Part shown: in pieces, positions 1-10,111 of the stretch
Position numbering within the stretch: position 1 is the first letter of the stretch
Layout: each line of letters starts with the position of its first letter
Source: Undaria pinnatifida
Lineage: Eukaryota > Sar > Phaeophyceae > Laminariales > Alariaceae
Assembly (NCBI GenBank): GCA_012845835.1
Contig: JABAKD010000020.1
Location: forward strand, 19,027,146-19,091,145
DNA: 64,000 bases
Direction of reading: 5' to 3'
Translations under genes and position numbers: made by a program
Notes under the pieces: generated by a model
Seen by the model: the letters and a program-made list of their open reading frames with translations, nothing else
Databases searched by the model: none
Told to the model about the DNA's origin: nothing

Positions 1-728
1 CCGTTTCTTTCAACTTGTCGATATCGAAACGACTCCTGAAAACACACCAGAGGATTGCTTTGCTTGGTTCACCTAGGTAGGGGTGGGAAATACCAACTAC
101 GCAGTGAAAAAATGTAGGCTTTCACCCACCACACCAACTAGCATTAGCATGCCACACCAAGAGGTTATATTTTCCCGCGCCAGAACGTATCGAGGATCCC
201 GGGAAGCTTTTCTTGATGGCAGTGCACTTCTTGCTTCGTCTGCTGCAGCAAATACGGCGGAATGCCCCTGCCGGCTGCGCCGGAGGTCGTCGACTCCTCT
301 ACATCATATTCGTGGCCATGGCTGACCCCGGAGTGTACTCCCGATGCAACACCGAATGACTCGCGAGTGACCGTCCAGTTCTCCAGACTTCAGGCCGGAG
401 TCTCACAAACGGAAAATATTTATGTGAAGCACATTTGAGTGAAGCACAACAATCACGACCTGGAGTACCCCTTGTTCGATTGATTGGCCCTTAATTGTGA
501 TCTACTATTTCAGACACCGGCTTCGTAGTCGTTTCGGTCCTTGGGCTTAAAGGTCCGACGACGATAGGCCAACGTTCAATCCGCAACGACTTTGGACGCG
601 GTAATCCCATGTTCAGCAGTCGAGGCATGGGATGGTATCGCTCACGCCTGAACCAACGCGGGCCATTGCTCTCTAACTATTTATCTCTAACCGCGTTAAC
701 TCTCCCCCTTTTTTTTCTGTGTATTCAG
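1..728. other. Upstream part of the PsbP-like gene, unresolved
   Basis: This stretch should hold upstream exons or introns of the PsbP-like gene ending at 1300. The frame at 3-77 could be exon, but no donor in it gives the phase 0 needed at 729. A pyrimidine-rich run at 707-727 is the polypyrimidine tract of the 729 acceptor. Nothing else is supported. Confidence 0.3.
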
Positions 729-1300
729 TTGTCTACTCTGGGTTCCCTGAGCGTGGTCGGACAGAAGCTAAGCAAGGGTAGGGACATGGAGATTGTTTCG
801 TCACGGGAGCGCATCACGGAAGGCATCCGACTCTATGTGAGCACGAAATTGTAGGCTCAAAGACGTTGGTTAACGATCATGGCCAACAGTGATCATACAC
901 ACGCAATGACGGACCGCCGGGAGATGGCGTCATTGGTAAAGCTGTGGTAGCTCCGGTTTCAGCGATGTGTGTGATACCACCTCAGGGAAGTCACGATATC
1001 GTCACGGCAGAGTCGCGATAACGCCGCAGGAAAATATTTTCCGGCACGCGAGAAGCGTCCAAGTTGATATTTAATCTGAGGATGTCCCCCCGACCCATCC
1101 CCGCCCTTGATACCTCTTGCCGCACGCTGCGCTCGTCGCAGGACTATGAGTTCAAAGGCGGGGGGCGCCGCGAGCTGAAAACCCTGGCGGTGAACAAGAA
1201 CAAGCTGTGGAATCTCACCATGGGGTGCCCAGAGAAGGCGTGGAAAAAGGAAGAGGAGGTCTTTAGGGCTCTCGTGGACTCGTTTTTGCCTAGGCTTTAG
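729..1300 (+). CDS. PsbP-domain protein, last two exons (partial)
   Basis: Two exons join in phase 0: 729-836 (after acceptor TATTCAG, ending at donor GTGAGC) and 1142-1300 (after acceptor GTCGCAG, ending in TAG). The joined 88-residue C-terminus has the PsbP layout: a TLGS turn, an ER-x-x-EG-I-x-LY strand, then YEFKG, a KTLAV-x-K-x-KLW-x-LT strand pair, CPEKAW and a final VDSF. PsbP-family proteins sit in the thylakoid lumen and support photosystem II oxygen evolution or related lumenal functions. The N-terminal half and transit peptide are not seen; a stretch at 3-76 reading SFNLSISKRL could be an upstream strand, but its splice phase does not fit 729. The subfamily (PsbP proper, PPL or PPD) cannot be decided. 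The family call is an inference from short motifs. Confidence 0.6.
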
Positions 1301-1650
1301 TGCAAAACTGTATTGCTAGGCTTTAACGCGGTTATCGACGCGGACTGTCACCGCTGTATATGCTGCTGACCGACGCCCTGTGCTGACGCCGCCCTGGCGG
1401 CACGCCGTAGGTAATCTGGAAAAAATAGTAGATCACATTGGCAGCTCTCTTATGGGTCTCGATAAGGATAGCTGCCTAGAAACGATATGACAGTACGTCG
1501 CAGGAGTGATGGCGGACCTCGCGCTTCGCCTGAAAGTCGTTCCTGTTTTTGACGTGGTTTGTTTTACTTAGAGCGCTCTGCTTGGCTGGTGAGGCTGACA
1601 TGTAACGATACCTATGGTGCTAAATCTTTGGCGGAGAAGCCGGCGATTGG

Positions 1651-1875
1651 TTACTTCTTCGCCTGTTTTTTCTTGTTCGATCGGTAATGGAGTCCGGAAA
1701 AGACGATGCCGGCGATCTTGTCTGTTGCATTCTCAATGTTCCTGTTGATTCCCACCATGGCTGCACCCGAACCGCCCTCTTCACACAGCACGCAGCAGTC
1801 ATATCCATTTTTTTCGCGTGCTGCCTTCCCGTCAAGAACTCCCGTGAACGTGTAAGAAATCCACCACAGACCCAG
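1651..1875 (-). CDS. Possible terminal exon of a minus-strand hypothetical gene
   Basis: On the minus strand, a frame opens after an AG at 1876-1877 and runs 74 codons to a TAA at 1651-1653. The product reads LGLWWISYTFTG at its start, has a Cys/Gly-rich middle (NGYDCCVLCEEGGSG) and ends in a basic KKKQAKK tail. Composition is protein-like and the exon would be convergent with the PsbP-like gene, about 350 bp from its stop. I do not recognise the family. The minus frame at 1983-2375 is also fairly protein-like but offers no donor in the matching phase, so I did not join them. Low confidence; it could be chance. Confidence 0.25.
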   Translation of the reverse strand: MGLWWISYTFTGVLDGKAAREKNGYDCCVLCEEGGSGAAMVGINRNIENATDKIAGIVFSGLHYRSNKKKQAKK

Positions 1876-2438
1876 CTTCGAAAATATGGTTTATTACATA
1901 CTCACGCCCTATCACATCTTCGTTCCAAGCTTTTCTCGAGGCGGTTTGGAGTGAGTTGTTGAGGAGGGTTGGAATTTTATTGTCAACTATATTTCAACCA
2001 TTTCATCGAAGCTGTGTCAAATTCTGTACGCGAGGGGGCATCGCGGCCGTGTGGTGTGTTCGGGCTGGCAGCGTCGCGTATCGCATCGCCGTCTTCGATC
2101 CTGACCCCACCGCCCACATCTCTAATACCCAAACCCGATTTGAACGCCTTCGAAAGAACCACCTCGTAATTTTCCTGTCCGCAAAGGCAAACATTGGCGA
2201 ATCCAAGGCTGATTTTCTGAGACAAGCGATACGTCCCGCCTGCGTTAGCCCCAACGCCAACCAAGGTCTGTGCTCCCGCCACCATGCCCATGCCGACGAG
2301 CGTGAAGCAAGTCGGTGCACTCCTTGAGGCGTTGGTTGCTACCGTAATTCCCTCGAAAACGATCCAGGTCCACACGTGTCCACCCTATAACCGCCCTACT
2401 CCCACCACTGCCCTGCTCTAGTATAAGGTGTAAGCGTT
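1876..2438. other. No gene resolved
   Basis: The stretch has a moderately long minus-strand open frame (1983-2375) but no splice signals or motifs that I can support. The gypsy remnant begins at its right edge. Confidence 0.3.
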
Positions 2439-2840
2439 TTGTGCACCCCGGCCACGGAAGCTATCGCCAGACACCTTCTCCGTGACCCCACCCCTCCATC
2501 GATCGTGGTCTTCCCCGGCTGGAACGCCGTCGCCGACAACTTCCGCCTTTTTCGCTTGTGCTTCGACGCCAGCCGCGACGGCTTCGTCGACACTTCCGAA
2601 CAAGAACAACCAGACGGCTACGTCCGTCCCATCCTCTTCATCAGCCGCGCCGCCCTTGACGTCCAATGTTCCTAGACACCCCTTGGCCCTGAAGCCGGTA
2701 GCATCGGTTGGACCACCAAACGGCCACGCGGTTACCTCTAGACCACCACATTCCGCATCTAGTCCGACCACAAGGCGCTCGAAAATATTTTCATGGTGGT
2801 TAGCACAACGCCCGCGGCCAGCGCTAGCAACAGAGCCTTT
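2439..2840 (+). pseudogene. Ty3/gypsy RT-RNase H fragment
   Basis: Frame 2439-2675 reads CTPATEAIARHLL, FPGWNAVADNFRLF, CFDASRDGF, EQEQPDGYVRPI and FISRAALD. This is the retroelement RNase H order, with the first catalytic Asp in CFDAS. After a stop at 2673, further stop-broken frames carry EAGSIGW and SDHKALENI, both typical of the domain's second half. Frame breaks show decay. Confidence 0.75.
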
Positions 2841-3822
2841 CTTTAAAACAACTCGATCAGCGGAAGGGCAGATTTCCTTTTGAGCTTCCCGCCGCCACCG
2901 ACGTCAACCGCACCGAACCCATCACCATACCAGCCTCAACGTCGTGGGCGTCTACCCATCAGTCCCTGCGGCTTTATACCTTGCGAGCCTTCCCGGGTAT
3001 TGGCTGGGGTGGGCTCTTCCCTCCTCCTTTCCGCCCCATCCCAGCCAGCCGACCCCCCCCCCTCACCGACGACGATCTCGGCAACTTCCGCCGTCTTGGA
3101 CTAAACATGGATTCCGCTCGGTCCTTTCTCTGTCCCAAAAACCTTCGTTGGGTCTATTCGACAAACGACTCCACCGCCAGATTGCTTGCCAACTCCAAGA
3201 AAGGCGCCGTGGATGCCGGTGCTCCTCCTGTTTTAGCTATCAGGTCGCCCGTCGTCTCCTCGATATGCGTCATCGGCATCGCGGTCCAAATCCGTTCAGA
3301 TCTGATCTCTTCGCGGACCCGTCGACGCACCACCGCTCACCACCACTTGAACCGCTCAGAACACAGCCAGCCAGCTATAGTTTCGCCCGCCGAGCACCGG
3401 TGGCCGCGCCTATAAGATCACCATCTCCCCGCCGCCGCGCGCCCACGCCTCCAACCAGGGCCCCTCCGAGGCCTTTACAAACGACCACGCTTCAGGCCGC
3501 GCCCCCCTCGCAGGCGCAGGCGGCATTCCAGGCGCTCAGTCATTCCCGACCGACCTATATATCATCTTCATCTTCACGAACTTCTCCAGCACTTGCGCTC
3601 CATCCTCTGGAATCCGTCGTTGGGCCTGATGGCAATGTTTCAAGGCCCACGTCAACACCAGCTTCCTTCTACACGACATCCACCGACGTCTCCTCCTCGC
3701 CTGTCGGGGCCCGTCGTCGAATCTGATCACGAACCCTTTTAGAGTTTTAATCGCCCTACAGCAGGATAGCACTCTAGACGCTACTAGGTAACACAGCACA
3801 AGGTGTTAAGAGGGTACAAGGG

Positions 3823-4530
3823 TCAATAATAGGGTCCTCTCTTGAGATATACCCTTATACAATTTCTTCTGAGGGCGGCTTTCCCTGGGTAGCTCCATGC
3901 TGCGGAGGTCCACATATAACCCAAGCACCTGTGCCTCAGATCAGCGTGAACTTGCTTTGTGAGAGCCATGGCGGACGTTGATGTCTTCTGTGTGCTGCCT
4001 CTCACCCCAGCTCCACTTGGAACGAAAAAAGACCCGTGTCTTCTTCTCGTTGTTCCAGTTGCACTACAATGTTGTCCCTTTTCTGAGGGGAATTCCTCGC
4101 TTCGATGAAAACTCCACGGTGATGGGAGATGTTGCAGGACTCATGGCAAGCACTCGGCGTGTACTCTATTCCCTTCTCTGCCCTTACACGTAGAACATAG
4201 AGCCCAAGGGAGACGGCCACCGTTTGTTTTTGAGGCGCAAGGAATGTATAGTCTGTTCCTCGGTCTTGAGCAGAAATATCTCCTTCAAATCTGCTGGGAC
4301 GTACAAATAGTCCCCCTTCGCTGCAGGTTTGATGGGTTCCATGAGGTCGGTGTAGACCAACTCCATGGGCCCGTTCGTCTCTTGCACGGTTTCTTGGGGT
4401 GGGCCTTCTGTTGGCCCTTGTTCACATGGCAGATGTCGCAGTCTGAAAGGGTGCCTGTGAAGTCTACCCCGCTGTCATCCTTCTTGCGACAGCGGTGCGG
4501 AAAACTTCAACGATAACGAACTCACTGGGT
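3823..4530 (-). pseudogene. Ty1/copia integrase remnant inserted in the gypsy copy
   Basis: Read on the minus strand, broken frames give a pre-integrase zinc motif (SDCDICHVNKGQQKAHPK near 4400-4470), then PMELVYTDLMEPIKPAAKGD at about 4320-4380 (the first integrase Asp in YTDLM), then GIEYTPSACHESC near 4130-4170 where the second Asp region is expected. This is the copia GAG-pre-integrase plus integrase arrangement, on the opposite strand to the surrounding gypsy pol. Multiple frame changes and stops show it is dead. Neither LTR is visible. Confidence 0.6.
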
Positions 4531-5376
4531 GGAATATTCTCCCCTGCTTTGAGCATTACACTTCATTAGGACTGTACGCGCGGACAACGCATCGAGCCCG
4601 TCTTCTTCACCACCACTCACTTCCTTTCGTTAAATTCTCCTTCCCCTCCCCCGGCCGACCTTTTCTAAATATACCATTTGTATCAGCGCCGATAACGTTT
4701 CGACGTTCTTGCCCTCGCCGCTATTGACCAACCTACCGCATCGACGACGACACCCTCCTCCACCCTCCTCCTGGTTCAACGACCATTTAATCCCCCACAC
4801 AGCAAGGACAACCAGCCCATACATGCTATGGTAGAGACTCATAGAGGCTCACCAGCTTTGTTCTCAGGTTCCTATGTTGAAGAGCTCTACATCTCACCCA
4901 AAGACTGATTTGGAGAATAAAGACTAAACGCTCTACCCGATGACCATTCAACTGTCTACGTTAAAAACAACGAAACATATAGCAAAACAAGAGTGAATTT
5001 CCGACAAATTTGTGCCTTGGCTTACCTTCTTCCACGACGACTTGATAAATATATCTTAAATATACCATTTTGTTCGTACTGTACACTGTGTGTGTTGTAG
5101 TGCGTAGCTCCCAGCGTATGTGGCTGTTGGGGCCTATTTTCATCCATCGCATATCAGCGCTATCTGACTACGTACCGTCTCATTAGGAGAAGTCTGACCA
5201 CGGACAGAAACAAATTACTTACAAAACAAGAATGACAAGTTTCCGACGACTTTGAGTGGAGGTGCCCCGTCGTTCAGAACTAGTGTCAGTCGAAAAGTGC
5301 TACCTGCTTTTAATACTTATTTATCGCAGCACGTGACAGCCAACCCTCCACCACCCAACCCCCGTGCGTCTACGTT
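4531..5376. repeat. Non-coding repeat-derived stretch with two copies of a dispersed motif
   Basis: No gene is seen. The motif AGCAAAACAAGAGTGAATTT, followed by CCGAC, occurs at 4981 and in variant form at 5220-5250. A third copy lies at 57961 in an RVB2 intron. This is probably the remains of small transposable elements inside the gypsy copy. Confidence 0.4.
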
Positions 5377-6650
5377 CCGATGTTGATGCGCCCTTGGGTG
5401 CTGTACACGTGTCACGGTACTCCCTCATGCCACTTGGGAGCTTTTCCGATCGTCAGCTTGCTCGCGCATTTGTTAGTTGATCGGTATGGACATCTTCGCG
5501 CTCTGGTGGATCCACCGCTGCTTCAAATGTCAGACGGGCAAGTTTTCTCCCGCCAAACGATACCCTGGCCCACCCTTTCCCTGGCCTTACCCAACAACCA
5601 AGGAGGCACCGTCAGCATCGACTAGTTCGTCCGCCTGGCCCTTATTCTGCACGGCAACGCCGCCATTCTCCTGTTCGTCGTCCGCCTCAGCCACCGCGCT
5701 GGCACAGACACTGCGTCAGGAGCTCAGTTCACCACCACTGGCACCGCCGACATGATAATCGAGTAGCGCATACCTCTTTCGGGGTGTCCGGTCACGCTCA
5801 TCTTCGAGAACGGGCTACAGTTTATCACCAACCTTACCCGCGCCATCTACGAACGCCTTGGTATCAACGAGGTCAACACCAGCTCGCACCGCCTTTGCAC
5901 CGACGGCAGCGTCGAGCGGGTCAACCGTACGGCGGTACAGCAGATGCTCGAGGTTGGGGTCAATGAACAGTGAAACGATTGGGGCGAGCAGCTTCCGCAC
6001 GTCGAGCCGGCCTGCAACAACTTTATCAACGCTGTTACAGGGTTTGCCCCCTACAAAAAGTACACATGGACCGCCTTCCGTTTCTCCCGCCCTCGGTCTT
6101 CGAGCCCGCCAACATTGGAGGTAATCAGAGCTTGGAACGCGATCATTCCACCTTGTTACCGAACACCACCAACGCGCCTATCGCCTCCTTTGTGAACACC
6201 ACGACGTCAGCACTTTACGTTAGGAGTAATGGAATACTGCACTGCCATCGTGGACACCCTTCGCTCGTCCGCTCCTTTCATCGGGAGTGGCTGGGCATGG
6301 ATCTGCGACTCCGCGGCCACCACCCACCAAGGTTCCAAGCGAGATACCGACGCAGCCGTGCTCAAGACAAAGCTCTCCCTCGACTGGATCGGACAGTTTA
6401 AAATTCTCGCCTTCAACACCCCCGACAACCGAACTCTTCACAAAGCAAACTCCTATTCCGCGACCTGTCTTCCGACCTACACGGAAGTTACTCCAACCGC
6501 CGCGTCTCCGTTGTTCGCTTCAATCCTTGCCGGAAAATCCGACGACACCGACGACATGCCCAAGCACCTGCCATCTGACCTCACACCATGCGTGCTCAAC
6601 TCTTTCTCTATAAACTCCCCCGATCCTGAGGATTATGGCCATTCATGATA
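5377..6650 (+). pseudogene. Ty3/gypsy integrase fragment
   Basis: Shifting frames give LMRPWVLYTCHGTPSCHLG, then IGMDIFALWWIHRCFKCQ (the HHCC zinc-binding region), then FENGLQFITNLTRAIYERLG and DGSVERVNRTA (the second Asp replaced by Glu in FENG; the final Glu in SVERV), then GWAWICDSAATTHQGSKRDT. The matching segments of the element at 38.2-42.2 kb read SDNGLQF, GGVERV and GWAWVYNSAST. Several stops and frameshifts break it. Confidence 0.7.
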
Positions 6651-7380
6651 TGGTTACCCCCCCTCCTTCCCTTACCATGCCACCCTCGACGGCATTTCAC
6701 CACCGCCGGAACGCCTCGAGGCCGAACAGATTATGGGTCACTTACGACGGTTCACGGTTACGGCGGGGTTATCGCGGTCATGTACGAGACACATTGCGCC
6801 AAACTCCTCAGCCCTTTCCGGGAGTGGGAGCTACTGCAGTCCTTCAACTCTCCAGGCGCCACGTTTTCCTCTACTTTTCTGACACGTCTCAAACACAAAA
6901 CCGACACACAAACGGCCTCTAAAGACAGGTATGCATCGGCGCTTCGCAACGAGAACTATCGCGGCCATGCGGCTGATTTTTCCTCCCCTACGGCGCCTCT
7001 ACTAGGACGGTGCTCCGTCTCAAAAGGGATGCGTGGTCAATGGTCAAACGACTAAGGCAAGTAACAAATGAGTACATCCCTCCCCCTCCGGCTGTACCCT
7101 CATTTCCTGCGACCTCTGGCTCCGAAGCTTCAGCTCCACCGTTGTCCCTCCAGGGGCCCAGCATTGGTATAACGTCCGCAGCGGTATTTTTGTGGCTGGG
7201 TAAGGTGGCCCATCGCGCGTCGTACGACCCTTTTTCGGACAAGACCTAAATCATGCGGTTCCCTGGCGACTCTGGTCCTATCAAAATCAACCTTCGGCGA
7301 GCGAGCTATAGCACTACCTCCAGCGTCGCCTGCTACGGATCGTGGTGTTTGTAACGCCAAAAAATTGGGAGCCTAGCTGG
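6651..7380 (+). pseudogene. Gypsy chromodomain and C-terminal fragment
   Basis: Frames at 6661-7000 read PPPERLEAEQIMGH, then GGVIAVMYETHCAKLLSP, equivalent to the chromodomain at about 40450-40620 of the better copy. After the LINE tail at 7005-7082, the element resumes with HWYNVRSGIF and DSGPIKINLRRASYSTT...GSWCL (about 7155-7345), equivalent to DDPGPIKL and the following block near 40905-40980. Confidence 0.6.
7005..7082 (+). repeat. 5'-truncated LINE copy (3' tail only)
   Basis: About 78 bases from GGACGGTGCTCCGTC to the AACAAATGAGTACATCCC end match, with few differences, the 3' end of the LINE at 20145-20222 in Sec16 intron 2. The match lies inside the decayed gypsy pol and separates two of its domains. 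That is what a heavily 5'-truncated, target-primed LINE insertion looks like. Confidence 0.65.
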
Positions 7381-7382
7381 CG

Positions 7383-10010
7383 GGATATCGCGGGATTCGT
7401 ACGCGAGCCGAAGTGCTCCCACTGCCCCCCACGACTAGTGGTCGATAGCCGTGTGTAGGTAGTGCTGATTATTGAGCTTGTTACTTTAGTGACCCTGACG
7501 GCGCCCCTCTTGATTTTTGGCGTTTTGGGGGGGGTTCAGCGTACCACCGCGGTCCTGCTTGCCTATTGTCGCCTGGGCCGTCGAAATTTGATCAAGTTTG
7601 ACTCTCATGTGTGGTTGTGTTTGGCTCCAACCTGCAATCGTCATATGTACTTTAATGGTATGGTACTTCGGATTGGTATGATTTAAGGGGTCAGACGGGC
7701 TTTGTAGGAATGCAACTCACAGAGAGACCACACTTGGGTTGTCTCCTCCCTCTCGCACGAGCGTGCCTGGATATATGAAAATTAGGGACTTTATCACGGA
7801 GAAGCGCGCCCTTGCCAGCAGTGACATTTATTTGCCCCTCATCTTAGCTCATTTACACTAATACGGCTTGCCGGTATGTATAAAATTAGTTGTTTGTGCA
7901 ATTGGACAAACTATGCTTGAATGAAAATTGTGTGGTCGTATTCGCTTCTTTTGACCAGGTATGTTAGACTGTTTGCTGTACGACTACTCTGCTGTACCAA
8001 GTAGCTGGGAGGGGAGCAAGACAGCCGGTCGTCGGCAACAAGAACAGAAGGCACAAGGCTGGTCAACACTCGAACGTGTCCGATCCTCCGCATCTCCGGT
8101 GTGAGCTTTGGAGATTCAGATGGAAAACGGGTCGAAAACAAACACCGGTACCAGGTATAGACTAGACTATACTACACGACGATTACAGCATCGGCCACTC
8201 GAAGAAACTCGGTAGGCTGATGGAGGTATAGACTAGATAATGTAAACATGTATCCGAATTTTGTACGACGGAAGGAGACGTACGACACGCCCACAGCATG
8301 ACGATACTTGTACTCGTATTGCTCCGGCGTCTTCCTAAACAGGCCGCCAATAAGACCTTACTTACTCGTACTGCTGCTGCTGTGTCTCCAAACGGTTCAA
8401 TGGTTAGTACGAAATGAAAAAATAAAAACGAATCCCCCCCACGATCCGGATGGGGGATCCTTTTTTTCGTTTTTTGTCAGCCAATCAAAATCGCACACAA
8501 GTCCAAGATAAAAGCGGCGGTGGAATTCCGGGGCCCGGGAATTGGGAATAATGCTTGCGACTGTCTGGGATATCTACGTAGTAGAGCGTACAGTACCAGG
8601 GACCAGGGACTGGACGGCCATGTGCATCCCCTCTCGCTGATTGGCAGACCCGGTGCAGCCAGAGGCGTGGTGGCCAGCGCTTTACCTCGCGGGGCCAAGG
8701 TCCTCTGACTTCTCAGGTGGGAGAGCTCAGGAGAGCTCGACGTTCCTCCGAAGGTGGGTCAGCAGTTACTTATGTGTTCGCACGAAGTGGTAGTCTTATG
8801 TGCGTCACAGAATCGGTGTGGTGTGATAGAGCTGTCACAAGTGAAGCACTGCACTGGTACTACTGTACTGGTACCCTGTGTGTGCTTTGTACTCCTGCGA
8901 GTGGGACATGTCGTCGCATTGGGTGGTATGGCAGGTCTTGCTGGGTGTCCCGTCGGCGGTGCGAGGCTGCCGGTAGCCCTCGGGCCTTCGATCTAGGCCC
9001 TGCCTTACTTTGCGGTAACAATCATATAATCCATTTTCTACTCTTACCACGTTCTCGTCGTACACTGCAGCTTGCTACAGCTTGCGTACTTCGGGAGCGC
9101 AAGAGCTAACCGAGGTCTGGGTGTCGTGCTACAAATGTACGGCAGTCTGCGTGTTTGCGTTTGTGTTGGCTTTCTGGGGTAATGGCCCCGAGATCCTACC
9201 TCCGTTGCTGCTGCTGTGGTGGAGACGTAAACGCAAAATTCGAGTGTGGCGCAAGATTCGGTGAATATTTACTTGTACTGTCTGGTGTAGGTAACTTCGC
9301 CACAGGCACCAGTCGTGCCCGATTGCCTTCCATGCGAGGCATACCCTCCCATCTTTTCAACTGCTCTGTGTTATACCCAATCAATGCTATACTCTTCATA
9401 CACGACAAACGGCGATCGGCTCGGACGACCTCGACTGCACGTCACCACACTCACTCGCCGGACTCCTCTCCCGTGTATGATATCGTATCAGCAATCGTAC
9501 CCCGTCTGTTGTACCTGGCATGCTCTCGTGGAATGGTGTAAGTCATGAGCTGTATTCCGTATTTTAGCAGGAACCTGGTGTAGCTATGCTGCTTTTATAC
9601 GGAGGCGATCCCAGTGGGTAGCCCCACGCGAGGCCCGTCTGTACCGGTGCGCACCCGCGGTCGCGCTTCTACCAGTACAACGATAGGGATACTGAAGGCT
9701 GTATGTACAGTAGGTACTTGGGGTCCATGCTCTAAAACACAGCAAGAGCAGAGGTTTGTTGGCTGTTGGCGTACACTGCCTGGCTCTGGGTTTGCCAGGT
9801 CCCAATTGCGAGCAACGCCTCCCATCACACGAGTAAACAGGTGACGTACAGCAGCGATGTGTACAACTGCTGTTCTACTCCATCCCGGGGTAAGCCGTGC
9901 TACTTGCTGGTCACTGTTCAGTACCCCTCCTGCGTCACATGTGCAGCTTTCTCGTGTGAAATCAGACCGCCCCCCCCCCCCCCCTTCCCTGCCTCTGCCT
10001 CTTGCAACGC
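7383..10010. other. Intergenic region upstream of Sec16, no gene seen
   Basis: Only short unsupported frames occur here. The stretch contains one copy of the 9-bp palindrome TACCAGGTA (8149-8157) and a poly-C run at about 9970-9984. Sec16 regulatory sequence probably lies in its right part. Confidence 0.4.
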
Positions 10011-10016
10011 GTATCA

Positions 10017-10023
10017 TATATAA
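10017..10023 (+). promoter_or_regulatory. TATA-like box upstream of Sec16
   Basis: TATATAA lies 89 bases before the ATG at 10112. It is in a plausible position for a core promoter with a short 5' leader, but it is a seven-base match in AT-containing sequence, so this is only suggestive. Confidence 0.3.
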
Positions 10024-10111
10024 TCGCTGTGTTGATACCCTCACGCCCCGTTCTCTGCCGGCTGACTGTGTTTACGACTTCTGAATCACACGTACAACAG
10101 CAGTCCGATAA

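Larger units (their letters stand above)
2439..7380 (+). mobile_element. Degenerate Ty3/gypsy retrotransposon, pol 3' part, nested insertions
   Basis: Pieces of one plus-strand pol appear in the right order: the RT/RNase H junction (2439-2840), the RNase H-integrase spacer (about 2880-3750), integrase zinc-binding and core (5377-6010), integrase C-terminal part (6220-6650), chromodomain (about 6690-6830) and the domain after it (7083-7370). Nearly every piece lies in a different frame with stops, so it is dead. The same order is seen, better preserved, in the element at 38182-42223; for example the GWAW...K-x-TDA-x-VLK-x-KL block occurs in both. No LTRs are seen. A copia remnant on the opposite strand (3823-4530) and a LINE 3' tail (7005-7082) interrupt it. 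Confidence 0.75.

Noticed and set aside
1983-2375. 130-codon minus-strand frame as the exon upstream of 1651-1875
   Set aside because: It has no donor in the phase needed to join, and I recognise no domain in it.
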